Source: Phocaeicola sp. (lineage in GTDB: Bacteria; Bacteroidota; Bacteroidia; Bacteroidales; Bacteroidaceae). Taken from it: a DNA stretch of 64,000 nucleotides. The position numbers were made by a program, and so were the translations under genes. Shown here piece by piece: positions 28,895 to 36,336 of this stretch. The notes under the pieces were generated by a model. It worked only from the letters and a program-made list of their open reading frames with translations. It ran no database searches and had not been told where the DNA came from. Location of the stretch: assembly GCA_022764505.1 (NCBI GenBank), contig JALEQJ010000040.1:53540-117539 (forward strand), read 5' to 3'. Each line of letters starts with the position of its first letter. The stretch's first letter is position 1.

Positions 28895-29671
28895 CTACTC
28901 TACAGCAAGGGGTTCAAATATCAAGGTACTACGCACAGCCACTTGCTCGTTGTTTCTTTTCACCTCTACCATATATTCCAAGTGGTTTACCTCGTAAAGA
29001 TGAAAGAAGAGCGTTTCTCCATAGTAGCTTTCCGTAACATAAGCTATATCATAGCGTTTCAGTCTATGGGTTTTGAGCATCTCCATAGGGAACAAGTCCA
29101 AAGTATGCTCTATGTACTTTATACTATTGACATGCCCATTGATGTCTATATCGGAAAAAACTGTTTTATACTCGTGTGTGCGCAGAAATTCTCCTCTTAG
29201 GTTATTTCTATTAGGAGGTTCTATAGGACAGGAGTGTGTAGTCATACACCCTATCATCTTTCCTTCATTGATAGTCAACAGATTGATAGGCTTTCTGCTT
29301 TCTGTATGCAGTACAGCCCATACAGATTTGGCATAACCTATGCTTGTACCGGAAGCATCTTTTATAGCATATCCTCTATTGGAGAAAAGTTTATATACGC
29401 TCTCTCCCCAAGTTTCTATCCAAAAAGACTCGTGCTGTAGGGGACTTCTATAGAGTTCTATACATAAGCGGGAAAGTACCCACGTGCATTGGAGAGGTTG
29501 CAAAACACTCATTCCGAATCCATATTCTTCCGAGTGAAGACCTGCTACATTGAGCAAATGATTTCCCAATACCCCTATACTAATGTTTCCATTCACATCT
29601 ACATGATAAGGCGAGGTCTGCAGGAGATACCTCCCCACTTTATCGTTATCCATATTGATTGGTTTTATCAA
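28895..29671 (-). CDS. Acyl-ACP thioesterase
   Basis: A 258-aa protein with a double hot-dog layout typical of acyl-[acyl-carrier-protein] thioesterases. The N-terminal half has YHVDVNGNISIGVLGNHLLN and WVLSRLCIELYR. The C-terminal half has the catalytic-type DIDINGHVNSIKYIEHTLD segment with Asn and His. These enzymes release fatty acids from acyl carrier protein. A second start 6 codons in (ATG 29653, MDNDKVGRY) is equally plausible. Neighbours do not add to the function. Confidence 0.85.
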   Translation of the reverse strand: MIKPINMDNDKVGRYLLQTSPYHVDVNGNISIGVLGNHLLNVAGLHSEEYGFGMSVLQPLQCTWVLSRLCIELYRSPLQHESFWIETWGESVYKLFSNRGYAIKDASGTSIGYAKSVWAVLHTESRKPINLLTINEGKMIGCMTTHSCPIEPPNRNNLRGEFLRTHEYKTVFSDIDINGHVNSIKYIEHTLDLFPMEMLKTHRLKRYDIAYVTESYYGETLFFHLYEVNHLEYMVEVKRNNEQVAVRSTLIFEPLAVE

Positions 29672-29780
29672 ACTGCGTGCAAGTTAGTAAATGTTTTCAT
29701 AGTGTAGCATCGTATCTTACGATTGTAGAAAAACAATGTACTTTCTTCTATTCTGTACCACGAAACATACAAACCCCGAT

Positions 29781-29835
29781 GCAAGTCTATATAAACCTGC
29801 ACGGAAGTCTACATAAACCATAGTGAAGTTTATAG
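29781..29835. repeat. Dispersed TTTATATAAA-type repeat, copy B
   Basis: Three degenerate AAGTCTATATAAACC-like units at about 20-24-base spacing, like those at 18221 and 47481. The rest of the 29672-30088 gap is AT-rich and holds a short palindrome at about 29968-29991 but no gene. Confidence 0.5.
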
Positions 29836-30010
29836 ATTTTGTCATAATACTGTAAAAGATAAAGGATTTACTCCCCATTTACGAAAGTTCATTTACGATT
29901 TTACTTATTTTCATTATAGCAGTAAAACCCGAAAAATCGGTTCATTATGAATAAAAAAACGCCATTAAAATATGTTTTTGAGCATATTTTGCAGAAATAA
30001 GACGTTTTTG

Positions 30011-30043
30011 TTTTGTACTTACAATTATAATATTTTATATTCG
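30011..30043 (+). promoter_or_regulatory. Promoter of the 90-aa membrane protein gene
   Basis: TTTTG at 30011-30015, a 20-base spacer, then TATATTCG at 30036-30043, one base off TAnnTTTG. The ATG at 30089 lies 45 bases downstream. Confidence 0.5.
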
Positions 30044-30088
30044 CAAACGGATTGTAATCTTATTTAAACTAAAAAAACAACAATCAAA

Positions 30089-30361
30089 ATGAAAAAAGCG
30101 ATTACCTTAGAATGCGTTCTGATAATTCTCGCCTTAGTTTTAACCTTAGGTTCAAGTTTCGTACGCTATCGGCTACTCTCAAATGGAAGTGTAGACATTA
30201 TCTACTTCTACGCTCTATTGATTGCCATTACCGGCTACATTTGGTACAAGACCAAAGACTTTCAAAACAAATACATTAGACAAATTCCTATAGCGTGTTT
30301 TGCTATAAGTTGCCTATCAGGAATTTTATATTGCTACGATTATTTTAGCGGTGCATTATAG
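30089..30361 (+). CDS. Small three-helix membrane protein, unknown
   Basis: A 90-aa protein that I do not recognise. It begins MKKAITLECVLIILALVLTLG and has three hydrophobic stretches, about residues 8-24, 36-53 and 65-84, separated by short charged loops (FVRYR, KTKDFQNK). It has its own promoter-like sequence and ends at a strong two-way terminator that it originally shared with ftsW on the other strand. Its last five codons lie inside the 101-bp direct repeat that brackets the neighbouring restriction-modification cassette, but its stop codon and full length are kept. Confidence 0.6.
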   Translation: MKKAITLECVLIILALVLTLGSSFVRYRLLSNGSVDIIYFYALLIAITGYIWYKTKDFQNKYIRQIPIACFAISCLSGILYCYDYFSGAL

Positions 30362-30444
30362 CATAGACTATCGTACTACAAAAAACGCAGGCTGAGTATT
30401 CCCAGCCTGCGTTTTACTTTCTGTTATGCAGTTTGTTATTTATT
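30344..30444. repeat. 101-bp direct repeat, left copy, bounding the R-M cassette
   Basis: Matches 33642-33742 at 100 of 101 positions (only 30434 T versus 33732 C differs). It holds the last codons of the 90-aa gene, the two-way terminator, and a stub of the ftsW 3' end. The copies flank 3197 bases with the restriction-modification genes. Confidence 0.93.
30382..30415. terminator. Two-way terminator, left copy
   Basis: A perfect 13-bp stem (AAAACGCAGGCTG with CAGCCTGCGTTTT) and 8-base loop. It has A on one side and T on the other, so it can stop transcription from both strands. Confidence 0.9.
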
Positions 30445-30482
30445 CACCCTCCAATGTGTTGTTATAACTTTTAGATTTTTCA

Positions 30483-30653
30483 CTATTTGAGAAAAATAAA
30501 TATAGCAACTTCCAACCTATATTTTGCATCTTCCCCCGTAGGTCTCATAATCTCCGTCAACTTCTTGATAAGTGTTGATGTATTAATATAACCACTAAGT
30601 TCCTCTCCCATAAGATATAAAACAGATAATATAAAGTTCGTTCCTCTTATCAT
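30483..30653 (-). pseudogene. 56-aa ORF fragment after the D12 methyltransferase
   Basis: An open frame of 56 codons starting at ATG 30653, two bases after the methyltransferase stop (TGA-TT-ATG), so it is placed like a real fourth gene of the operon. It reads MIRGTNFILSVLYLMGEE, then GYINTSTLIKKLTEIMRPTG, and ends at TAG 38 bases before the left direct repeat. The composition looks protein-like (amphipathic helices). Its short length and position at the cassette border suggest the remains of a longer gene cut off during insertion or decay. I do not recognise the family. Confidence 0.5.
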
Positions 30654-30655
30654 AA

Positions 30656-31801
30656 TCAATAATTCATAATGATAAGATGCTCGGCACTCTTATCATTTCG
30701 GTTCATAAAACTAACAAGATACTTCTTATCAAATGTTTTAATTGTCAATCCAGCTTCACTATAAAGAGACAAGATATAAGGAGTGTTTTTAATAATCATC
30801 ATCCATTTGGCACTACACTCTCTAATCAAATAATTAGCTAACCTACGATGATCTTCTTGAGAAAAAACATTCTGAGCATAAGTACTAAACTCACTATCAT
30901 AAGGAGGATCCAAGAAAACAAAATCGTTCTCTTTAGGTGCATTATTTCGTAAAAACGATTCGAAATCTTGGTTACAGATGGTGGTTTTATTTAGATGTTC
31001 TATAAGAGGGGTAGATTTGTAGTAGTCTATTTTTTTTTGTAAATGCTTATGATTGTAACCTATACCTCCATAAGGAACATTAAACTCCCCCTTGTGGCTG
31101 TACCGAAACATACCACCATAAGCATAATTTCTGATAAATACAAATACAGCTGTACTAAGAGCTTTATCGGAAGACATTAACTCCTGATCATTATATATAC
31201 ACCTGATATACATATAGATGGAACTCATAAATGCTGTTTCTATGTTATCATAGACATCTTTTAGTGGCATTAAGGTCTTCTTTTTCTCAATCTGCCTCAT
31301 ACGCAAAATCTTACGTACAAGGTTTTTTTGAATCTCCTTGAGATAAACATCACGATGCCATTTAAAGGAAGACAATAGAATATCATTTAATTCATCAGAA
31401 TACTCCCTTAGGAAAGAAAGTATAATTGCTTCCATCTGTTTATCCGATAGTTTCTTCTCTCTAAATAATAGATAATCATCACACAAACTTCGGTGACAAT
31501 CTACAAACTCTAGCATTGAATTCCACACGGTTTCAATAGAAGCAATCCATAAAAAAAAGTTGGGATCTGAAGAAGCTATACTACGATATAAATCAATAAG
31601 CTCCTGTGACTTATCATTAATAAAATATTTTTGAGCTGAAAATGCCGTAAAGACAGCCCCTCCGCCAACAAATGGCTCATAATAATATTTGAAACTTAGT
31701 GGCGCATTAGAAAAGATGAACGACAATTCCTTTTCCTTTCCTCCTGCCCATTTGATTATAGGAGATAAACCTGTGTAATGTAAATCTTCAAAAAGCTTCA
31801 T
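30656..31801 (-). CDS. D12-class adenine-specific DNA methyltransferase (R-M)
   Basis: A 381-aa Dam/D12-type N6-adenine methyltransferase. It has the N-terminal motif SPIIKWAGGKEKEL for AdoMet binding, FVGGGAVF, and the catalytic FVFLDPPYDSEFSTYAQ. It is about 100 residues longer than Dam because of extra helical sequence in the target-recognition middle part. Its ATG overlaps the stop of the second methyltransferase by one base (TAATG). With that enzyme and a TdeIII-like endonuclease it forms a type II restriction-modification unit and would protect host DNA from the nuclease. The recognition sequence cannot be read from the protein. Confidence 0.9.
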   Translation of the reverse strand: MKLFEDLHYTGLSPIIKWAGGKEKELSFIFSNAPLSFKYYYEPFVGGGAVFTAFSAQKYFINDKSQELIDLYRSIASSDPNFFLWIASIETVWNSMLEFVDCHRSLCDDYLLFREKKLSDKQMEAIILSFLREYSDELNDILLSSFKWHRDVYLKEIQKNLVRKILRMRQIEKKKTLMPLKDVYDNIETAFMSSIYMYIRCIYNDQELMSSDKALSTAVFVFIRNYAYGGMFRYSHKGEFNVPYGGIGYNHKHLQKKIDYYKSTPLIEHLNKTTICNQDFESFLRNNAPKENDFVFLDPPYDSEFSTYAQNVFSQEDHRRLANYLIRECSAKWMMIIKNTPYILSLYSEAGLTIKTFDKKYLVSFMNRNDKSAEHLIIMNY

Positions 31802-32517
31802 TAGAACTTACGTATTTCTATGCGATCTTTTGCAGCGTTGAAATAGACTTCATCTAATTCAAATCCGATAAACTTTCTTCCAAGTGTCAGTGATGCGATC
31901 CCTGTCGAACCAACACCCATAAACGGATCAAAAACCACATCACCAGTTGTCGAAGCAATCGTTATAATTTTCTTCAAAATACTTGTTGGCTTTTGGGTTG
32001 GATGTTTAGGATTGGTTAGACGCTCTGGACGCATACATATAGGACTCTCAATAAAATTATGCATTTCAGTTTGAGAAATAAAATTCCAAGTATGTCCCTT
32101 ATTCCAACAACAATAAATCATCTCACAGCTATTCAAAAAACCAGCTTTGAAAATTTTAGGAGCTGGATTAGTTTTATGCCAAATCATAAATTGAGTCGTA
32201 TCAAATATTCGGTCAAGACAATTATACCATTCTCCTATCTGATTGTAGGTAGTGAAGATAAACAAATTTCCAGTTGGCTTAAGGACACGCAAAAAATCAT
32301 CAACCCATTCCTCGGGGCTAAAGTTTACCCTATCCCAATCTGCCACATCATTATTAATTGCACTCCTTCCTGGCAAGGGAATATTTCCTGTTGAATGTCT
32401 GCTAATGTTGTAAGGAGGGTCTGTCAAGATGAGGTCTACTGACTTATCTGGTATATTTTTGATAAGTTCTCGGCTATCACCTTGTTGTAAAATGCTTTCC
32501 CAAGAGGTTATATTCAT
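31801..32517 (-). CDS. Beta-class DNA methyltransferase (R-M)
   Basis: A 238-aa methyltransferase with the beta-class order: catalytic motif LILTDPPYNISRHS near the N-terminus and AdoMet motif VFDPFMGVGSTGIASL near the C-terminus, followed by GRKFIGFELDE. DPPY rather than SPPY favours N6-adenine over N4-cytosine as target. I start it at ATG 32517 (MNITSWESI), five bases after the endonuclease stop; an upstream in-frame ATG at 32559 would overlap the endonuclease by 38 bases. Two adenine methyltransferases in one unit suggest either a DpnII/MboI-like pair or an asymmetric site with one enzyme per strand. Confidence 0.9.
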   Translation of the reverse strand: MNITSWESILQQGDSRELIKNIPDKSVDLILTDPPYNISRHSTGNIPLPGRSAINNDVADWDRVNFSPEEWVDDFLRVLKPTGNLFIFTTYNQIGEWYNCLDRIFDTTQFMIWHKTNPAPKIFKAGFLNSCEMIYCCWNKGHTWNFISQTEMHNFIESPICMRPERLTNPKHPTQKPTSILKKIITIASTTGDVVFDPFMGVGSTGIASLTLGRKFIGFELDEVYFNAAKDRIEIRKF

Positions 32518-32521
32518 ATTA

Positions 32522-33334
32522 TTATTTACTTGGCAAATAGGTATTCTTAATAGTCGCAAGAGCCGAGACTATATGATGAGCACTCTTTTTATACTCATCT
32601 AAAACTATGCTATATCCTTCTTCAGATTTACATACCATATTCCAGAAAGCACTACTAATCAACAGTTCTTCTTCTGCAAAGAATTGTCGTACTCGCCCCT
32701 GTAACCAAGGACGACCTTCTCCATACCGATTGTACGCAGTCGCAAAATAAATACGAACTTTTTCTTGAGATCCAAGAGAATTTATAAGGATACAATACTG
32801 CTCCAGCAGAGCCTCTTTTTCCGAACGTGCTTTTTTATTATCTAAATCTCCCCCAATTTTTAATTCAATGAGATAGTACATTTCTGTTTCTTCATCAAAC
32901 AAACAATAATCACTCTCATGCCTCTTGGATATATTTGACTCACAAGAGTATAGAGATGATATTTCCGCATAATCGCCCACTAATGGTTTTCGACTATGAC
33001 GCTTATACTCTTCCAATATCTTGGCTATATATGCAGTTTGTTCTATTGAGATATTTCCTTCCACATACTGTCGGACTTGATAGTGCAACGAAGCTATTTT
33101 AATCGCCATCTTCTCCAACATTTTACCAAGGCTACTATCTAAAGAGCGAGCTAGAGCCGAATAATACTGAATATCAGAGCCTAGAGCTGCAATAAAGACA
33201 TTATGTATCTTCATATTAATCGTTCCATTCTCATCGTCAAATTCAGAAAGATGGCGATCAGAAAAACCCATAGCATAAGCTTCTACGAAAGAGCTAACTA
33301 CGGCTCGAATATTTTTTTCTTTCTCAATAGTCAT
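32522..33334 (-). CDS. TdeIII-like type II restriction endonuclease
   Basis: A 270-aa protein when started at ATG 33334. The nuclease core is YYLIELKIGGDLDNKKAR with the ExK pair, followed by EALLEQYCILINSLG, then KVRIYFATAYNRYGEGRPW and LLISSAFWNMVC. This pattern fits the TdeIII/MjaII-like family of type II endonucleases. A longer frame from GTG 33361 is rejected because a TACCTTTG -7 box lies at 33361-33368, so transcription would begin after that codon. It is the first gene of the cassette, followed by the two methyltransferases. Members of the family with known sites cut GGNCC, but the methyltransferases here look adenine-specific, so the site may differ. Confidence 0.75.
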   Translation of the reverse strand: MTIEKEKNIRAVVSSFVEAYAMGFSDRHLSEFDDENGTINMKIHNVFIAALGSDIQYYSALARSLDSSLGKMLEKMAIKIASLHYQVRQYVEGNISIEQTAYIAKILEEYKRHSRKPLVGDYAEISSLYSCESNISKRHESDYCLFDEETEMYYLIELKIGGDLDNKKARSEKEALLEQYCILINSLGSQEKVRIYFATAYNRYGEGRPWLQGRVRQFFAEEELLISSAFWNMVCKSEEGYSIVLDEYKKSAHHIVSALATIKNTYLPSK

Positions 33335-33360
33335 ACTATATACCTTTATATTATTTTTCA

Positions 33361-33368
33361 CAAAGGTA
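33361..33368 (-). promoter_or_regulatory. -7 element of the R-M operon; sets the endonuclease start
   Basis: On the minus strand TACCTTTG, an exact TAnnTTTG box. Transcription would begin near 33354, 20 bases before ATG 33334. Confidence 0.6.
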
Positions 33369-33535
33369 CGAAGAACCTAGTAGAGAAACGCGAGGATTGA
33401 TAGCTATAATTCCCTATTTTTTGTATTCCTTGCAACTTCCTCGCTTATTCGTAAATAATGGATTAATTGCTAAAGAAATTCTGTAAATTATTATTGCTTG
33501 TAGGAGTTTATACTGATAAGATTTTCTACTTTCTC

Positions 33536-33641
33536 GGTAGTGTACTCAAAAATATGTAAGCTACAAAAAATCGTATCTTAGAGATGCTAATCTAAAAAAT
33601 AGACAAAATAATGGAGCTTACACACTTTTTGGGACACTACC
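33536..33641. mobile_element. 106-bp IS256-like MITE or IS remnant
   Basis: Imperfect 27-bp terminal inverted repeats: 33536-33562 (GGTAGTGTACTCAAAAATAT then GTAAGCT) and 33615-33641, which reads GGTAGTGTCCCAAAAAGTGT then GTAAGCT on the other strand. The ends look like those of IS256-family elements in Bacteroidota. Only about 50 AT-rich bases lie between them, with no transposase. The right end touches the right 101-bp direct repeat exactly. No 8-9-bp target duplication is seen around it. Confidence 0.6.
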
Positions 33642-33742
33642 TTTAGCGGTGCATTATAGCATAGACTATCGTACTACAAAAAACGCAGGCTGAGTATTCC
33701 CAGCCTGCGTTTTACTTTCTGTTATGCAGTTCGTTATTTATT
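33642..33742. repeat. 101-bp direct repeat, right copy, bounding the R-M cassette
   Basis: One mismatch to 30344-30444. It includes the last two codons and stop of ftsW (minus strand), the two-way terminator, and a stub of the 3' end of the 90-aa gene. Confidence 0.93.
33680..33713. terminator. Two-way terminator, right copy, after ftsW
   Basis: Same 13-bp stem as at 30382-30415. It ends the dcw transcript on the minus strand. Confidence 0.88.
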
Positions 33743-34987
33743 TTCTTCTGCTATAGCTACGTTCATTTCTTCTACAAGTTCATTGGCTGTTTCGTCCATA
33801 TCTTCTGGGTTTTCCAAAGCTTCCTTACATGCTTCGGCATATTTACTTACACCCAAAATCAAGCCTATAGCCACAGAAGTTATAAGCATGGAAGTTCCCC
33901 CTCTACTGATGAGAGGCAAAGGTTGCCCTGTTATAGGCATCAATCCCACAGACACGAACATATTGATAAGGGCTTGTAAACACATCATTATACCTATACC
34001 CATAATCGTATAATTGAGAAAATAATTGTCCGAGTAATGTACTATTTTCCAGATACGCATAAGTAGATAGATATACAGAGCTATTACTATAAGTGCTCCC
34101 AATAACCCTGTTTCTTCTATGATTATGGCAAAAATCATATCCGAATATGCTTGTGGAAGCCTGTCTCTTTCTACGCTATTGCCCGGAAGAACACCTATAC
34201 CCTTGCTATTGGCTATGGCAAAATAAGCATGTGTGCGTTGGAAATTCTTGTCCGTGATGACATAATCTGCCGGATTTTCCGGACGTGGCTCACTATGCGC
34301 TGTGATACGATTGGACCAGGTGATAGCACGCTCTATAGGAGTTTCTTTTACCTTTTCTACCGGTATATTCTTGAGAAGAATCAATCCTAAAACTACCCCT
34401 CCTACCATTACTGCTGTAAGTTTCAGGAGTTGCTTCCATGGCACTCTACCTAGAATCATCATCATAAAAACAGTAGCACCTATCAGTATGCAAGTAGTAA
34501 GGTTTTCTGTTACGATCAGCGCACAGGTTATTCCGGTAACTATCAAAATATACTTGAAAGCCCAAGGTGCAGCTCCTTTTTCCTCTTGTGCCTTATTCAA
34601 TATATTGGCTACAAGAATAATCAACATCAACTTTGCAATCTCAGAGGGCTGAACAGGAATCCCCAAAATACTGATCCATCTGTGTGCATCGTTCGTAGCA
34701 CTGCTGAAAAATGCTACAATCAAGAGTCCCCACGCTACGGGAAGCCCCAACTTCATCACACGCATAAGCTTTGCACTGAATCTATGGGTTACCCACAAGA
34801 GTACAAAGCCTAAGAAAATTTTAGAGGCATGAGCAAGGAGTGGAGACCAGTGGCTTCCGGCTTTGTAAGTCAGCGCACTCGTAGCACTGAAAACCTCTAC
34901 CATAGAAATGAAAGAGAAGATGAGATAGATGACCCAAATCTTACTATCCCCTTGAAAACTCCTATTTACTTTCTGAAGTATTCCCAT
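33734..34987 (-). CDS. ftsW: Cell division lipid II polymerase FtsW
   Basis: A 417-aa SEDS-family membrane protein with about ten membrane segments. Family marks are the HRWISILGIPVQPSEIAKLM segment, LTTCILIG, and the GLMPITGQPLPLISRGGTSM stretch near the C-terminus. FtsW polymerises septal peptidoglycan together with FtsI. It is the last gene of the dcw run here, 11 bases after murD. Downstream there is a terminator instead of the murG and murC usually found next. The acidic C-terminal tail (after residue 390) is unlike E. coli but common in Bacteroidota. Confidence 0.93.
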   Translation of the reverse strand: MGILQKVNRSFQGDSKIWVIYLIFSFISMVEVFSATSALTYKAGSHWSPLLAHASKIFLGFVLLWVTHRFSAKLMRVMKLGLPVAWGLLIVAFFSSATNDAHRWISILGIPVQPSEIAKLMLIILVANILNKAQEEKGAAPWAFKYILIVTGITCALIVTENLTTCILIGATVFMMMILGRVPWKQLLKLTAVMVGGVVLGLILLKNIPVEKVKETPIERAITWSNRITAHSEPRPENPADYVITDKNFQRTHAYFAIANSKGIGVLPGNSVERDRLPQAYSDMIFAIIIEETGLLGALIVIALYIYLLMRIWKIVHYSDNYFLNYTIMGIGIMMCLQALINMFVSVGLMPITGQPLPLISRGGTSMLITSVAIGLILGVSKYAEACKEALENPEDMDETANELVEEMNVAIAEENK

Positions 34988-34998
34988 TCTTTTGAGAG

Positions 34999-36333
34999 TT
35001 ATAGTTGTTGGACATAGGACTTAAACTGTCTGCCTCTGTCTTCGTAATTTTTGAAAAGGTCAAAACTTGCACAACAAGGGCTGAGCAATACAGTTTCTCC
35101 CGGCGATGCCATCTTATAGGCGCAATCTACTGCATCTTTCATACTTTGCACATCTGCTATAGGAAGCCCATAAGAGCCAAAGAAAGCGTGCAGTTTCTTG
35201 TTGTCAATACCCAAAAAGATAAGCCCTACACATTTTTCTTTTACGAGTTCCGCTATTTCCGTATAATCATTACCCTTGTCTGTTCCACCCAAAATAAGCA
35301 CAGTCTTCTTTTTCATACTTTGCAGGGCATACCAGCAAGAATTTACATTGGTAGCTTTGGAGTCATTTATATAGTCTACTCCACGAATGGTCAATACCTT
35401 TTCCAATCTATGCTCTACACCGGAAAAATCGTGCAATGCTTCTTTGATATGTTCTTTGGATATACCGGCTATATTGGCAGAAATACCGGCTGCCATAGAA
35501 TTGAACAGATTATGCTTACCATCTAATGCCAAAGCCTCCTGCTCCATATTGAAGTCCATAGGGCGAGTAAAATGCACTACATTGCCTTCTGTGTAAGCTG
35601 CCAATCCATCTTTTGCTTGCTCTGCAAAGGGGAAATTCTGTCCGTGAATACCATATTTGTGTAGCTCACGCTGTATGATGGGGTCATCGTTCCAGAAAAT
35701 AAAGGCATCTTCTTCTTTTTGATTTTGAAGAATACGGAATTTGGCATCTACGTAGTTCTGCATCTCGTAGCCATAACGATCCAAATGATCCGGAGTAATA
35801 TTTAACAGAATGGCAATGTTCGCGCGGAAATCATACATATCATCAAGCTGGAAACTACTCAACTCTATGATGTAGTAATCGTATTGGCACTCTGCTACTT
35901 GCAATGCAAGGCTCTTGCCTATATTGCCTGCCAATCCTACATTGAGTCCGGCACGCTTGAATATGTGATATATAAGAGATGTTGTGGTGGTTTTTCCATT
36001 ACTACCGGTAATGCAAACCATCTTGGCATTGGTATATCTTCCTGCAAATTCAATCTCGGATATGATAGGGATTTGTTTTGCAATGAGTGCCTGTATCAAT
36101 GGTGCTTCTCGAGGAATACCGGGACTTTTTATTACTTCGTCTGCATTCAAAATGAGTGCCTCTGTGTGCTTCCCTTCTTCCCAAGCGATGTGCCTTTCTT
36201 CCAGCATCTGCTTATATACCTCCTTGATAGGAGACTTATCCGAAACAAAGACATCAAAACCTTTCTTTTGAGCCAAGATAGCGGCACCTACCCCGCTTTC
36301 TCCTGCACCTAATACGACGATACGTTTAGACAT
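34999..36333 (-). CDS. murD: UDP-MurNAc-L-alanine--D-glutamate ligase
   Basis: A 444-aa Mur ligase that adds D-glutamate to the peptidoglycan precursor. ATP loop CITGSNGKTTTTSLIYHIF is near residue 110; the N-terminal Rossmann start is VVLGAGESGVGAA. Later motifs include LLNITPDHLDRYG and YINDSKATNVNS, the latter typical of MurD, and LILGGTDKGNDY. Length is normal. It sits three bases from mraY and 11 from ftsW in the dcw operon. Confidence 0.96.
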   Translation of the reverse strand: MSKRIVVLGAGESGVGAAILAQKKGFDVFVSDKSPIKEVYKQMLEERHIAWEEGKHTEALILNADEVIKSPGIPREAPLIQALIAKQIPIISEIEFAGRYTNAKMVCITGSNGKTTTTSLIYHIFKRAGLNVGLAGNIGKSLALQVAECQYDYYIIELSSFQLDDMYDFRANIAILLNITPDHLDRYGYEMQNYVDAKFRILQNQKEEDAFIFWNDDPIIQRELHKYGIHGQNFPFAEQAKDGLAAYTEGNVVHFTRPMDFNMEQEALALDGKHNLFNSMAAGISANIAGISKEHIKEALHDFSGVEHRLEKVLTIRGVDYINDSKATNVNSCWYALQSMKKKTVLILGGTDKGNDYTEIAELVKEKCVGLIFLGIDNKKLHAFFGSYGLPIADVQSMKDAVDCAYKMASPGETVLLSPCCASFDLFKNYEDRGRQFKSYVQQL

Positions 36334-36336
36334 AAC

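Noticed and set aside
33335..33361. N-terminal extension of the endonuclease from GTG 33361
   Set aside because: The operon -7 box covers 33361-33368, so the RNA would start after this codon.
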